A stretch of 64,000 nt of DNA. Origin: Schistocephalus solidus (lineage: Eukaryota > Platyhelminthes > Cestoda > Diphyllobothriidea > Diphyllobothriidae). The stretch spans positions 1 to 64,000 of the forward strand of contig WEDG01001506.1 in the NCBI GenBank assembly GCA_017591395.1, written 5' to 3'. Of this stretch, positions 11,821-24,525 are shown piece after piece. Positions within the stretch are counted from its first letter, which is position 1, and each line of letters opens with the position of its first letter. A model generated the notes under the pieces. It was not told the DNA's origin. It did no database searches and saw only the letters and a list, made by a program, of their open reading frames with translations. Position numbers and translations under genes: made by a program.

Positions 11821-12229
11821 CACATTTCCTGAAACATATTCCCATCCACAATTTTCGCGTTATATAACATACTACGCCCTATTTTTGAGTAACATTATTT
11901 TATAATTGTTTGTCCGATGCCCTGCAGTGTGTCCGGGAGATAACCCTTTGTCCAACGTCCATTACATGTCAGCCTTTTTTGATTTACAGTGTCGCTGACA
12001 TCAATAGGGAGCTCAAAGGCTTCGCCTATATTTCCCTTAATAAAACTGAACTGAACTGAACTGAGCTTACTCACTGGGTTTAAACTATACTTGCAGCCAA
12101 GACAGGCCAAACGACTCCCTACATTTGTAAGACTCTTTCAAATTTCTGGCAAGTAGGCTTTCCTTTTTAGCGTTTTTTCATTGCTTTTTTGCCTTCTTTT
12201 CTAATATTTTGGACCGAAACGGTCAAAAC

Positions 12230-12400
12230 AACGATTTCTTGATGCAGTGGGTTAGAGCGTTAGGCCACTATCGAAGAGGTCGCGGGTTCGAGCCTCAGGC
12301 GGTGGACCACCTGGAGTTGGCTCTGACTGGCTACTAAACCAGAAGTGACCATTCGAGTGAGTCTCAAGATAGCAGGGGACAAGTGAGTCACGAGACAGCT
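12230..12400 (+). repeat. tRNA-derived SINE copy
   Basis: GATGCAGTGGGTTAGAGCG (box A) is followed by GGTCGCGGGTTCGAGCCTCA (box B) and then the body word GACTGGCTACTAAACCAGAA, matching the copies at 3601 and 3953. Confidence 0.65.
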
Positions 12401-14702
12401 CGTTGACGTCAATCTACCAACAACTAAAGTGTTAATGGTTTACTGGAATCCAAATTGCACTTCACTTTTCACATTTATTCTGATACCAAACGTGGTGCCT
12501 CCTGCTGTATTCATTTTTTAAATTTTTTGTGCAATGTGTGTCGAAACGATTCAATTCCCTGCCCAATGGCAGACAGCACTTAGCCAAGTTTATAAAACAG
12601 AGAAGCTAAAAATATGCCTCAGTTTCACTGTCTACGCGAATGCCACGCATTAAGATGTGAATTTTTCAAATTAACAATGAAAATACACTAACTACTGGCC
12701 ACTAGTTAAATAGTGCGTAGTTTACAAATACTTCATGATTCGCCAGGCTGACGGCACAGGTACTACATAAAAGCCCAGACACCGTGTTTCGTTGACCTTT
12801 TGCCAATTCATGAGGCAGCTACCAGGAATTTGACTCAAGAGTGGGTCCCCCAGCGTTCCCCATATTTTCTTGTATATCAACCACAGTTTCAATGATGCCC
12901 TTTTCCATCTCCCCGGAACGTTATGCGCCAGCTTGTAGCAAATCCTTTGGAACAAAGCTTTTTAGACTCGGTCTAAAAGTTTATATGAATATTTGAAATG
13001 AAGTCCATCAGCTACTGTGGAATAGTTGAATAATATTCACAAGGTACTAATGCCTTTGCTGTTAGAATGGTAAATCATTCAGTATTTGTATACTAATGAC
13101 TGTCTGTTGGCAGAAATGTTTTCTACAGTTATTCTACTGTAGTCGATGGATTTCGGTTCAAATATTCTTATAGACTTTCAAGCCGGGTCTGAAAAGCTTC
13201 GTTACGAAGTGTTTATTCCAAGTTCGCATATTAATTTTAGGGGAAATTAAAAGAAACAATGAAAATTTTATTAACTGAGTGGTGGAAAATACACGACCAA
13301 GTTTTACCAGAACATTGCGTTGAAATTAATTTCTTAAACTCCTTCCGCATATGCGGAATTTTGTCTCAAGTGCTCCACGCGAAAGAAGGGGACTTTTGAC
13401 ATTTTAACAGCCCTGGTGGTTAAAGTTTTTAGCGATGCCTGCATAGCTTCTATCCCATAATTTCTATACTGATACTCATAAAGTATGATTCGGTGACATG
13501 AGAGTGCGTTTTGTTTCAGACCAAACTTTTATTAATCAGTTTTCATAAACCTCGATTGTTCATTTCTCCAAGTGTGGTTTCGAAAAGGACATCATTTCTT
13601 ATAAAACATATATGCAAAATGTATTATTTGTACTTTTTCCGTGGAATATTATTAAGGCCTGCGAAAGTTCTCACCGAAAGCTAAGATTGACTTTATGTAG
13701 GTATTTAATGCCAGGAAAAAGTCACATTACCGTGGTGGGAAAGTATTTGAGTTAATCGGGCTAGTAGACCGAAATTCGGCTCATTAAAAATTGCCCGCAG
13801 GAAATGGGATGGGATTCTGTCTCACCTAAGCAGTTTTGTCACCTCACTAAAATATGACTTTCCATTTGAAATCAAACTAATGTTTTTCAAGTCTCGGTTA
13901 TTACTCTGCACTGGTCAGAAAATCACAAAAACCTCAAGGCTCTAGAAAATGTTTTATCGACCCTGATATCTCGTCCGTTCGATAAGGTTTTTCCAATTTC
14001 ACTACCTGAGAATACATCTCAAATGATAAGTATCCCTCGGTAACTAGTTCAAGCAACTTAAACTTTTGAGTCTCGCTCGTATGCCAATTATTGGTAGATC
14101 ATGCTGCGAATAAGTAGTGCTCCAAGTGTCATTCGCTTGAAAGAAATGTGATAATCATCTGGAAATTATAGAATGAATGAGAAGGCAACGTACTAATTTT
14201 AACTCTTCTATTTATTTAAAGTCGTAGACTGTACTCATCTGAGTAAGAAGAGAGACATCACGGCTTCTCGAGCCGAAAGTGAGCCCTGAATTTAAAAGAA
14301 CTTTGAGAAATCTCAATCTCTGGCTGCCTATAACAAAGAGGTTGGGAGAGATAATATTTTCGGCCCTATTAATGGAACTATTATCAATTTCTTTAGCTTT
14401 GCATCGCAAAAAGTACTATCTGTAAAAAGCGGAAGAGACTGACCTTCAAAAATGTGAAGAACCTCCATGTTAAAAGAGCTGATAGATTAATAAAAAGCGA
14501 TCTTTGTGGGGATTTTCAGCAGGTTTTCTGACCTTTCTGAATAAAAGTGCATTTAAACCTAACTAGACATAGGAGTTGCACACCAGCCAAGAAATACCAT
14601 GCGCAGCAGATTCGACAAAACCTGGTTGTCACTAACTCCCAAGGAGCAGTCTGGGGCAGTATATTGTATTCCATGCCCCAAATGACCCGCTAAATGCACA
14701 GG
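12401..14702. other. Unassigned 2.3 kb
   Basis: AT-rich, no motif or repeat recognised. The longest frame is 77 codons on the minus strand (12722-12955), with no recognisable domain. Confidence 0.5.
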
Positions 14703-15600
14703 TCAGATTCGGCACACGTTCGGATTGGGCATACGAAAATATAAGTTGGCCTCGTGACGGGGTGGCATATTATCACCTCGGAATCGGGTCAGTGGTTCAA
14801 CTTCGCAGTCACCCAGATAATCGCCCACGTCAGCAGCAAGAGAAGCCGAGAATATTTTGAAGCTTGGGTCACGGATGGGAACTTGCCACTGGTATATATA
14901 TAGCACTGCGGAATGCCCTCCAAACCTTCGGCACCGGTCATTTAGCCTCCCTATCTGTCACCTCTGCTGCTGTTGTCATAACTGGTGTCTTTAGAAAGGT
15001 AGAATGTGTCCACTGTTCTAGCAGTCTCCCTCTTCGTGTCTCATAAATCGTACTAAATGGAAGCAATTTAATACTCCTGACTGCCGTCAGGGGAATAAAC
15101 TGTTTGTTGAGGCCGTGGTCTAATCTGCTGTAGGTTGCCAATATGTTGTCTATAAAAGTAGCCTTGAAGCTTACAGGGCTGTGATAACTTTATGAAGTTT
15201 TCCTTTAATAAAATGATAACCTGAAGTCTCTGAAGTGCTGGTACTTCTGAGAAGTTAACCCAGCAAATCTCATGTAGACTTTCACAACAGCTCGCAGCAA
15301 GTACATTAAGAAGTTTGTGCGCGTCTTGCAAGGTTTACATAACCCGATCGAAGGTTCCTGTATACTCAGTATTCTGACTGCAGCCAAAGAAACAAAGTGC
15401 TTTAGTCATGACCTAGTGTCCGGCTCTAAAAGTAGGCCTTAACCCTACAAGACTGCCGTAAAGTGGTGATTGAGTCTTTAAATGAAACGATTACCTGACG
15501 TCTCCGAATTGCTGGTAAGACTGACATGTAAGCCCAGAAACGGTCATATGCAGTGATGGGCCGGTTTTCTATGGTAGATGTTCACAGCACTTCATGGTAC
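14703..15600 (+). repeat. Repeat family D, diverged copy, first part
   Basis: Matches 40660-41130 (plus) and the reverse complement of 20220-20880, sharing GGCCTCGTGACGGGGT, TTCAACTTCGCAGTCACCC, GCGGAATGCCCTCCAA and CGATCGAAGG in the same order. A second partial unit (15430-15600) repeats the segment running from AAAAGTAGGCCTTAA to the GGTAGATGTTCACAGCAC block. No coding capacity recognised. It serves as an outgroup copy for the inverted duplication. Confidence 0.65.
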
Positions 15601-16582
15601 TCTCACTTGAAAGAAAAGCGTGATACATGCAGCATAGATTAGCAGTTTTTGCACTGTTTCATACATAACTGTCAATGGCTAGAGCTTAACCGGGACTGAC
15701 GGAGGAGACTGAGGCAGTAGAAATACCAGCCTTTTTAAATGAACTTTTCAGCAAGCCATACTTAGACTTAACATCTTTTTAATGTATGATATTACCTTCA
15801 TGGAACTATTTGTATATGAAAGCGAATATTCGAATAAATTGTTAAATTGGTGAGTCTTTGGGATATGCTCCCTCTGGTTTTTGCCTCCCAACATAAGCTT
15901 TAAATGACTTTTAGGACATCAGCTTCAGAATAACCACAGGGTTTCAATGCTTGGGGCACGTTTGTCATCCTAGTTTACACTCCGAAGGAACTGCTTGACT
16001 GAGTATTAGGATTATGCTGATAGTAGTTGAGTTGTCTGATCGATGACGACTACCACTTCCCCCTTCTCCCTGGGATGCAATAGTTGTGTGCACGTGGAAT
16101 GGATTCACCCCACCGGTCCTCTTAATCTAATGATAGTGGTACTTGGCAAGCCTACGTGATGATAAAGTGCAATGAGTTTTCCCGCACACCTAAATGGATA
16201 TGCATCCGTTGTCTACGCGTGCCACGCCACAGCTGGTTTTTCTGACTCGTCAAACACAACCTGACAAACTAGTAGTCTAATCTGGTTTCAACCATCAGGC
16301 GAAGCGGGCTCCTAAGTGTCGTTTTCATGCCCTCTAAAGCTTAACAGAAGTGCCAAAAAGTGTAAATTTTAGGTGGTTTCAGTAAGAAATGATCGTTTGC
16401 TGTCTGTAGACATTTGTTACGACTCTTAATATCGCCAAAAAGTTATTAACCTGTGTGTACTCCACACGCCTCGGGATCAGATTAAATACATACTTGGGCA
16501 TAAAGCTCAGAAATTTGAAGTTATACACTAACTGGGTGTGAGAATGTCGGTACCCTTAGAAAATTAAGGTCAAATGAAGATT
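15601..16582. other. Unassigned
   Basis: Nothing recognised. It may be part of a larger insertion that splits the family D copy (first part 14703-15600, second part 17885-18345). Confidence 0.4.
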
Positions 16583-16915
16583 TTTATTGTTAGGCGTTCA
16601 GAAGAAAATACGACAGTTGGTGTGTCCGGGCCCACGTTGGTGTGCTCCACACCAATGTGTGACTTGCGCGTAAATAAGTTCATATTGATAGCATACTTTG
16701 TGAAGCCTCCACCCTCTCCTTCCTCCCTCCCTCACCCAACTCAGCCCGGTGCCATTCTAGTCAAGAAAACTGGAGGCGGGATCGAACGCAGTGGCTGACA
16801 AAGCTAAACAGTCCATCTACGTGTGCCAAACACGTGCCTGATCCACGCACGATGAACCAGGATTTGATACAACTAGAAAGAGGTGGCTCAGAGTCCAACT
16901 GAGTTGGAGTGCCAG
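16583..16915 (-). mobile_element. ZnF-LINE 3' UTR tail, diverged
   Basis: In plus orientation it reads GTGCTCCACACCAATG, a degraded GACTTGCGCGTAAATAAG, CACCCTCTCCTTCCTCC, CTCAGCCCGGTGCCATTCTA and GTCAAGAAAACTGGAGGCGG. This is the reverse complement of the family tail (compare 42390-42570). No coding remnant. Confidence 0.6.
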
Positions 16916-17884
16916 GAGTAGCTACAATTTTCAAATAAACTAATTCGTGGAATAAAGTGTATGTCAACCGTACACCAGCTCCGCAAGCGTCTGGAAGCAT
17001 TGTACGGATAGCCCTTTGAGGTCAATATAATCAGCGTTTATGCTGGCATAGAACTAGGCTTGTAGCCTAGGAAGCCGTACAGTGAACAAACTCTTTCGGC
17101 CTCAAACATCTCCTTTGTGTCGAATTCGAAAACATGATAATGATATCCTTTGTTCAGAAAATGGACTCTAGAGGCAGTATCGTCAGGTGGCATTCAATCA
17201 AAAGTGGCAGAAGATAGCCCAAGCAGATGATTGTGACGTCCATTACCTCGAGATGGGAAGGGATAACCAAAGGTCCGTTCTTGTGTGGCTCGTTTGAAGA
17301 CTGCTTGTACAGGCGCTCTTCAAATTCATAGCTCAGGGATAAGTTTAGGATGCCATTAAAACGCACATGTCAACGGCAAATCTTATTTGATCGTTGGACT
17401 CTGCAGAGGCCATGTGGAAATTCTCTCTGGTCAGAAGAAACTAAGCATACTTAAAGATTGAGCATATAAAGACAACTCAAAGTGAACACTTATAAGATGA
17501 GGGGATTTCTACAGTTTTATTGCCGCAAGTGAGTATGTACGACTCAATACGATGTTAGCATATCCCAGCGTTCAAATTAATAGAAAGTTATTTTTCCCAA
17601 CTTAGCAGCGAAACTTCAGTTACTGTTGCCCTTTGAAACCAGAGTTAGGAAGTTCGCTGGATATTTCCAGGGTAGTTAACAATGTAATTGAAATTTCACA
17701 AAGGCTTGTCATTAAAAGTTCCTTACATTAGGGTTTTGAATTTGCATAGTGTTCGTCTTGCGTGATTTAGCTAACCTGGTTGAAGGCCCGTGTGAGAAGC
17801 TGAAACGTTAGGCTAATAAACTTCTTGTTCCAGCGCTAGCATCTTCTCCTTCTGTTTCGTGCATACTCATTAATCTTCTGTTAT
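16916..17884. other. Unassigned
   Basis: No gene or repeat recognised. Short frames only. Confidence 0.4.
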
Positions 17885-18345
17885 AGTGCCCAAAAATAAA
17901 AGTGTTCAAGGATCAAGAAATATTCTATGGTTAACATAATCATGACATGTGTGGAGGTGAGTAGACAGTTATTCGCCTTAAAAAATTACAGTAAGTAAAC
18001 TATCGGGTAGGCCAGCCGTGCGAAAAACCGTTATCATCCGCCGTAGGTAACAGAAAAACGCAAACTCTTTCACGTGTCAGGAGTTGGCGATGCATATAGA
18101 GGGTCGCATTGTGTTTATACAGGTCCCTCAAGCGCTTATTTCCATCGGAATTACTGAAGTCAAGCCTGTGCCTTTCAGAGGCTAGGGGGAGGTGACAATG
18201 CCTTGGTGATTTTCTCACCCTGTGATACCGAGCACCGCACTTGGTACAGCCTGATTCACAGCGTGAACCGGATGTTTTAGCCGCTATTGTAAACATGACA
18301 ACGTTGTTGACCTCAAGAGAGGTTGGGGTCCAGTTACGAGAGCGG
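17885..18345 (+). repeat. Repeat family D, diverged copy, second part
   Basis: Shares with 41150-41615 the words AGTGTTCAAGGATCAAGAAA, CATCCGCCGTAGGTAACAGA, GTCAGGAGTTGGCGA and TGTTGACCTCAAGAG in order. It is the reverse of the left-arm copy at 19780-20200. Confidence 0.65.
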
Positions 18346-18594
18346 ATAGCAGCCGACCAGGTCTAGACTGGCACGACTGAAGGCGTAAATCCCGCTAGCA
18401 GTTAGGAGACCTAATGATAATGCCTAGGAAAGTTCTACATTTCTCTGACTCCGACAGCAGATAAATGGGCATAAGTTTGGACCACCTTTATTACTGAAAT
18501 GGTGGAAATAGGGTTCTTTTAGAGGATGAATCGGGTTAGTAAATATATTCAAAAGCAAAAAATAATATTTGCATTTCATGCTCGTTTCAATGCT
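18346..18594. other. Flank outside the left arm, nothing recognised
   Basis: This sequence does not continue the right-arm flank after 48795. It marks the outer breakpoint of the inverted duplication on the left side. Confidence 0.5.
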
Positions 18595-18765
18595 CTCCCA
18601 TCTCCGGTCTTCTTGACTCTGTCCTGACACTGCGTGCAGGGGACGGAGTGGAACATAGAGTGCGGTAGATGCAGCGCAAGTCTACTCTCACTATAATCCA
18701 GCTCGAGTCACCGTCCCTGCACAGCATAAGGTGGACATAGTCGAACACGACTGTCGAAGTATCGG
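18595..18765 (+). mobile_element. ZnF-LINE 3' tail, truncated at the duplication breakpoint
   Basis: Reads CCCATCTCCGGTCTTCTTGA, GCGCAAGTCTACTCTCAC and an end near 18765. The right-arm counterpart (48621-48795) continues further into the same element, so truncation at 18595 reflects the duplication breakpoint. Confidence 0.75.
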
Positions 18766-19190
18766 TGATCACACTCATGGGAAGGCTGGGAATACGAGTG
18801 CTGATTGGTGCTCAAGACGTGTTAGGTGTGTCGGCATCGCGATGGATTCCACTTTCGTTTGATGCGCACGTGAATGAGTAGGACCAGACGGTGAATGAAT
18901 GCGCGAGAGAAATGACGGAAGTGAGGGCAGCGGTCTCTGTTGTGTGTTGGGGCTCAAGGCACTGATTCACCAGTCTCCGTACGATGGATTCGCAAGTGAC
19001 TGAGCAGACCGATACATGAAGTGAACGCGCGATCGCAATGAGGACTGGTCAGAATCGTGTTTCCTTTGCTGGTGGAGGGGATGATGGTAATGAAGGTGGC
19101 AGTGGACGGGAGGCCGGCAGTGGAAGTTAGTCAAGAGGACAGAATCCCGCCCATAAAATAGATAGAATCTAGAAGCATTTCCTTTTAAGA
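18766..19190 (-). pseudogene. ZnF-LINE zinc-finger fragment holding the empty insertion site
   Basis: The minus strand encodes remnants of the LINE finger array. A finger-like segment around 19060-18990 corresponds to 42265-42330 on the right arm, where it reads CDRAFTSRIDLVSHLRIH. It then runs through the sequence CAAGGCACTGATTCACC (about 18957-18973) uninterrupted. The same point in the right arm is split by the 6.07-kb ZnF-LINE. Frameshifts make it non-coding. Confidence 0.75.
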
Positions 19191-19540
19191 AATACCTATC
19201 ATGTCTTCTCAATCAGTCTGTCTTCGGGTTTGTTCGTGGTTAGCCCGAGTGAACTTTCGGCTTGTTAATAGTGAAGTCGAGTTTCAAATCACTTTGCGTA
19301 ACTAAAGCAGCCTGTGCTCCGCTTTCATAGCATTATTTAGTTGCGCATTAGGGCGAACCTCCAACTGTTCATCAGCATCTCCCTACCGTGTTTGGCAGGT
19401 ATTTACAGTTTCCTTATCTTCTTTATCTGATCTTGCGGAAGCCTCTTAGTCCCTTAGCATATCGGTCTGCTCAACAGCGAAATGTTTACAATGAACATAC
19501 TTCTCCTATTTTTATAAGATTTTGGCAGATTTCAATGATT

Positions 19541-19665
19541 CGTTTGACCCACCTTTGAAAAACATGGCGGCCTCGGTGAGATTCGAACCCACACCAACTT
19601 GCATTTCGCAAGGTACTTGCCTGGTGTGTCCATATGCTGACAACGCGTTTTAAATGCTGCCGGAA
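19541..19665 (-). repeat. tRNA-like repeat (left arm)
   Basis: Reverse complement contains GTGGGTTCGAATCTCACC, a good T-arm with a TTCGAAT loop (box B), preceded by a CTTGCGAAATGCAAG hairpin. No clear box A or acceptor stem. The right-arm copy lacks about 12 bp between the GTCAGCATATGG word and the hairpin. More likely a tRNA-derived repeat than a gene. Confidence 0.45.
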
Positions 19666-19699
19666 TTAATGCCTCCATTCGCGCCAGCTTGGACCTGAT

Positions 19700-20880
19700 A
19701 AGCTACAAACACTGGTCTTTGCATCACTGCCCCCGGTAACTCGACCCCACAAACCCCCCCCCACCCTCTTGAGGTCAACAAAGTTGTATATCGCATTGTT
19801 TACAATAGTGACCAAAACATCCTGTTCACGCTGGAAATCAGGCCCGCTTAGATGTGGTAATCAAAGAGTGAGAAAATCACAAACAAAATGCCACCCTTCA
19901 CCCCACATGCAAGACTTCAGCAATTCTGATGGATATTAGGCGCTTGAGGGATCTGTATACACACAATGAAGCCCTTCATATGCATTCGCCAACTCCTGAC
20001 TAGGGAAAGTCTACGTTTTTCTGTTACCTACGGCGGATGATAACGGTGTTCCAAACGGCATTCCTACCCGAGAGTTTACTTACTGCAATTTTTATAGGCA
20101 AAAAATGTCTATACACCTCCACACATGCCCTGATTATGGTGACCTTAGGATATTTCTTGATCCTTGAACACTTCTAAGTTCGGCCACCTTAACAAAAGAA
20201 ATCGGAGAATTCAGGAGCCTTCGATCGAGTTATGTGAACCTTGCGAGGCAAGTACTATGAAATTGTAAATCCTTAATGTAGCTACCACGAGATGTTGTGA
20301 ACATCTACCGTAAAAAGCCAGCCCAATAGTCTGCATGAGATTTGCTGGACTAACTTCTTAGAGAACAGTAATTCAGAGATGTCATCTCATCGTTTTATTT
20401 GACGACTCACTCATGGATTTATGGAAGTCCTGCAGGTTTTAAGTCTACTTTCATAAACAACACATTGGAGACTTCGATAAAATTATGGCACAGCCAACAC
20501 AAACAGTCTAATCCTCTGGCGACAGTCAAGATTGGAAATTTGTGTAAAGCCGAGTGAGATTGCTTGTACAGCGGACACATCCTATCTTTCTGAGCCAACA
20601 GAGGTGACAAGAACAGCAAAGTATGAAGGCTAAATGATAGGTGCCGAAGGTTGGAGGGCATTCCGCAGTACTACATATACCAGCGACAAGTTTCTATCCG
20701 CGAATCAACCTTTAAACAATTATCGGCTTGTCTTGCTTCCGCCGTGGGCGACTATCGGGGTGACTGTGAAGTTGAACTCCTGACCCGGTTGAGAGGTAAT
20801 AATTTGGCACCCCGTCACGAGGCCAGCTTATGTTTTCCTATGCCAAAGCCGAACGTGCGTCCAACAAACTACTTTAGGTA
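19700..20880 (-). repeat. Repeat family D (left arm)
   Basis: Inverted counterpart of 40660-41640 and a closer relative of it than the copy at 14703-18345. It includes 20265-20451, which the right arm lacks but which the outside copy has (15150-15340). Confidence 0.7.
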
Positions 20881-20945
20881 ATAACAACCCTTCTCCCTTG
20901 AGATTTTTCCTGGTTCTACGTCAATGGTTTAGATTGAGAAGAAAT

Positions 20946-20974
20946 AGAAGAAGAAGAAGAAGAAGAAGAAGAGG
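20946..20974. repeat. (GAA)n microsatellite, short allele (left arm)
   Basis: About 9 GAA units. The homologous position in the right arm (40518-40586) is about 69 bp long. Confidence 0.9.
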
Positions 20975-23696
20975 CGATCACTGGACTCAAGCGCAACCAG
21001 GGTGAATGGTTCGAAAAATCTGAGCGATAGTATTTGCATGTTAATCTAACCTGCATCGTAGGCGTTCAAGTCTCGTTTTACTGCCACAACTGGCCTTACC
21101 GAATCACAGGAAAAACTTGACCTCGTACAGATGACTGACGCTCATTTACTACGTTCGATTTTCCTTACTTTCGTAGATAGTATAACGACTGTATTTTCAC
21201 TATAAAATAAATACGGCGCTTAAGGCTGCGCCAGTCTAACGTGCTGGGGTTCAAGAAGCTGACGTACATATTGTTGTCAGGATATTTGACGTGGTTCATC
21301 TGCTAAAGCACCATCCTCTGAGAAGTTGTCATTTCGATTCTTTCTGATGGCACGACGCTGTGTGGTTTTCTCCTTTCGCATAATCTGACTTAGGTAAACT
21401 AGCACTAATTGAAAACAACATCACATTATATCTATAAATAAGATGAGTACGCTGAGCCTAGGTATTCTCCCATACTATAAGCGACCTTTCGCTAAATTCC
21501 CGAAGGATTGTCTGTGGGGTTAAGTTTATGGTTGGATTTGAATTAAGGTCTATGTCAAGGCAATGTTTTAGGCACAGAACTTAGAACCCCGCCTGGAATC
21601 TGTCTCAAGGCCGCTTGTAATATGGGGGCGTATATATTCACGTATCCTGCCAAAATAAGTCTATAAAAGGAGGGCTTGTGTGCTGGAACTAATTTATTGC
21701 CGGACTGAATTTCCAGCAAACTATAACGTTTTTTCATTTTAAAGGCTTTTACAGCAGAACAAATCAAACTGTACTTAAAACAGACTGTTATTTAGCCATG
21801 TTTACCAGCTTTGTCCCATACCAAGTTTTTATTCTCCACTTGCTCTGTGTAAGGGACAATTTTGAGGACGCTGGTGGTAACTCACCTGTGTTGTTAACTG
21901 TCAGAAGTTTAGAGGTAAGAGGGGCCTCTGAAACGACCGTTTGATTTGCTGGCTCATAGATCTACGCATTTGCTTAGCTGAATTCGAGACGACCAACAAA
22001 GGATTCTTAAAGCAACTACTTTGATGAGATAGGGATTTTTCGATGCCCGATGTTTGGAGAAGTCTAGGTTCCCGCAAAATTAACAGAAGATTAACGTTCC
22101 CGGGGGAAATAGAAAAAATAAGTCAGCATAAATTCTATAGAAGCAGAGCAGTGGCAGGCGTCTCGAAGGAAAATTTGAGCGACTGAGTGCGTTCACGATT
22201 GTCCATTGTCTATGATAATAGAGATTCTCACCCCTCAAATTCAGTTGTCTTGCTATTTTCCTCATGAAGGATAGGACGAAACCAAAAAAATAAATAACTC
22301 CTGAACAGTCCAAACAATAACTCGCGAAACTGCCTTGTTGTGCAATTACACCCTCTTTAGGTGTCTTGTTACCATAAGTTCTTGTAGAGAGTGTGTTTTT
22401 TTTTCGTTCACTTAACCTCATTAACCCTAATTTAATTTGCTTTCACTTGATAAACCATGTTATATTTTGGTTTTATTGCATGCAGCTACTGCTATTTGGA
22501 ACATAAAACGTGCCTAAAAATATTTACGGATATGCCTCAGGGTTGGAAGTTTTAATTGAACTTGCTTAAAGCGTTTTTTAAGTCTACTGTAGCACATCTG
22601 CAGAGGGAAATTGAGAGATTTCGGTAAAACTTAGGCATTGCATCACCCACACGGTGCAGCTTCAGGGAAAATAGTGAAAAATACCCTTATTTAGATTATA
22701 AACGCTGAAGAACATGAAAGGTCTTTCTACGCCGTTGGGGTGAATGCCGGCTCAACAGCATATAAGACGCAGTTCTATGCTTTTCATAGACACTCAAAGG
22801 GCAAAAAAGACGCATCGACTTCTTGTGAAGTACAATTTCGGCTACCAGCGCACGGGCGATGCAAGAAAACACCTTGTCCGTGTGCCGACTGGCAGGTGAC
22901 CTGAAGGGCTCTCAGCCACATTCTGACTCAGCAGCGGTTATCCAATGACAGGAAGGCATTTCAGTGGCAAACATTCCGTCTGTCAGAACAGTTGCGCAGG
23001 TTTATGCAAAACATACAACTTTTGCCAGTGAAAGTTAAATATCCTCACCAAAGCAGGAGAGCTTGGAAGTTCTGTCAGAAAGCATCCGAAATAATGGTTT
23101 CACGACAATTAGAGCATTTGTATCGGGCACATGATTTCGTGTGCTTCGCATTAGTAAGTTTTTGTAAAGTGTTGAATTTCAAACGGTAACAGACCCAAAT
23201 GAATGCTTTCATGGTCTAGTAGGAAGAACAAACTACTTAAAGATTGGTTGTACAGATGCGGAGTAGTTTATTTACTGACCTCGTACAGAACCAATAATTT
23301 CAATATTGTCACTGGTTACTGACTTATAAAAGCTCGACATAATGTAAAGGAAATCATCAAATAGTTCGGCATGAATAAGTACTTGAATGTTGCAAACGAA
23401 TGGTCATTTCTGAATAAACGTATCAACAGGATTCAATCAAATGCAGGAAAATTATGACGCGAGATTTACTAAATAAGGATCATTAACCATGTTTCATGCT
23501 AAAATGCAAACACTTGGCTTTTGTGGTAGTTTTTTCGGTGAAAATAAATCAAAGCTATCGGTCTTGTAGCCGTTGTAACCCTGTTCCATTTGCCAAATGA
23601 AAGACGTTATTAAAAGTATGCAGATCTCATATAACGCAAAGCAATAAGAAGAATGCCCTTATAAATTCATCCACGTATTTGCCAGGTGTGATTGTA
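20975..23696. other. Unassigned duplicated block (left arm)
   Basis: Near-identical inverted match to 37845-40517. It holds two small frames kept in both arms (21555-21767 minus, pairing with 39736-39936 plus; 22992-23189 plus, pairing with 38345-38542 minus). No motif recognised, so their retention may simply reflect recent duplication. Confidence 0.6.
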
Positions 23697-24525
23697 GGTG
23701 TGTGAAACACTGGAAACAGAAAATCTCTTCTGAGCGAAGTTACATGGAAAAACGTGATTTCCTGTATTTAGTTTCTGAGGAAACTTCTATAACTTTTAGA
23801 ATTCGTGCTGTGCTTGGTACAGTTTTATGCATTTATCAGTATATTATTTCTCATCATGCGAATCCGTCATATATATATTAATTCAGTTTTCGAAATTTTT
23901 GTTCCAATTATGCAGGATTTATTTCATGCCTTTTGGCAGATGTCCTGTTGTAAAAAAGAAGCCTGTGTGAAATTTTGGCTCTAAGGGACCCTGTTAGTTA
24001 TTTTTTTCATGTTCACTCACCTTTCCCGTACAGTAACGGTTGTTAACAATGTAATCTGTACTCTTCTCGGTCCCATCTGGTCTAGATTACCTAAGATATT
24101 TTCCCTGGTATTGCGTCCCTTTTTTGCAATCCCTCATCTTTACGAGTGCTGGTTTCTGTCCAGTCCGGTGTAATAGGGATATCGTAATAGAATTCCGCCG
24201 TCTGCGCATTTTCTGAACATATCAGTTTGTTAATCCAAACTTGTTGTTTAGGGACTACTTGCGTTCTGGTTTAAGTAGATAAATACCCCGCCTTGATGAA
24301 GTTTTCCAAATACAAGGTCACTCTGTTGACTTCGTTTCTGAGTTAAACCCCAACTACACGCCTGTTTCGAATCCCTCAATCTCACGACCGACGCTGATGC
24401 TAAGGTAAAACCCCAGTTCTCCTGGTTACCTTCTGGTGCCAATTCATCGGTTCCTTTGGATTTCTTCATTGGGCAACCTACCGAGAAAGGCTCCTGGATC
24501 GACTGATAATTTTGCTCGCCAGTCA

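Larger units (their letters stand above)
9170..12064 (+). mobile_element. CR1-like non-LTR retrotransposon, 5'-truncated, degraded
   Basis: Order on the plus strand: endonuclease remnant, linker, reverse transcriptase, C-terminal region with the CR1-type ending (FSNRVIKAWNALPADI around 11700), stop at 11818-11820, a 240-bp 3' UTR and a tail of short ACTGA repeats at about 12040-12064. A microsatellite 3' tail instead of poly(A) is typical of CR1 and RTE elements. The 5' end lies near 9170, inside the endonuclease domain. Multiple frameshifts and stops make it inactive. Confidence 0.85.

Noticed and set aside
12722..12955. 77-codon minus ORF as a gene
   Set aside because: No recognisable motif, no neighbouring exon signal, and similar chance frames are common in this window.
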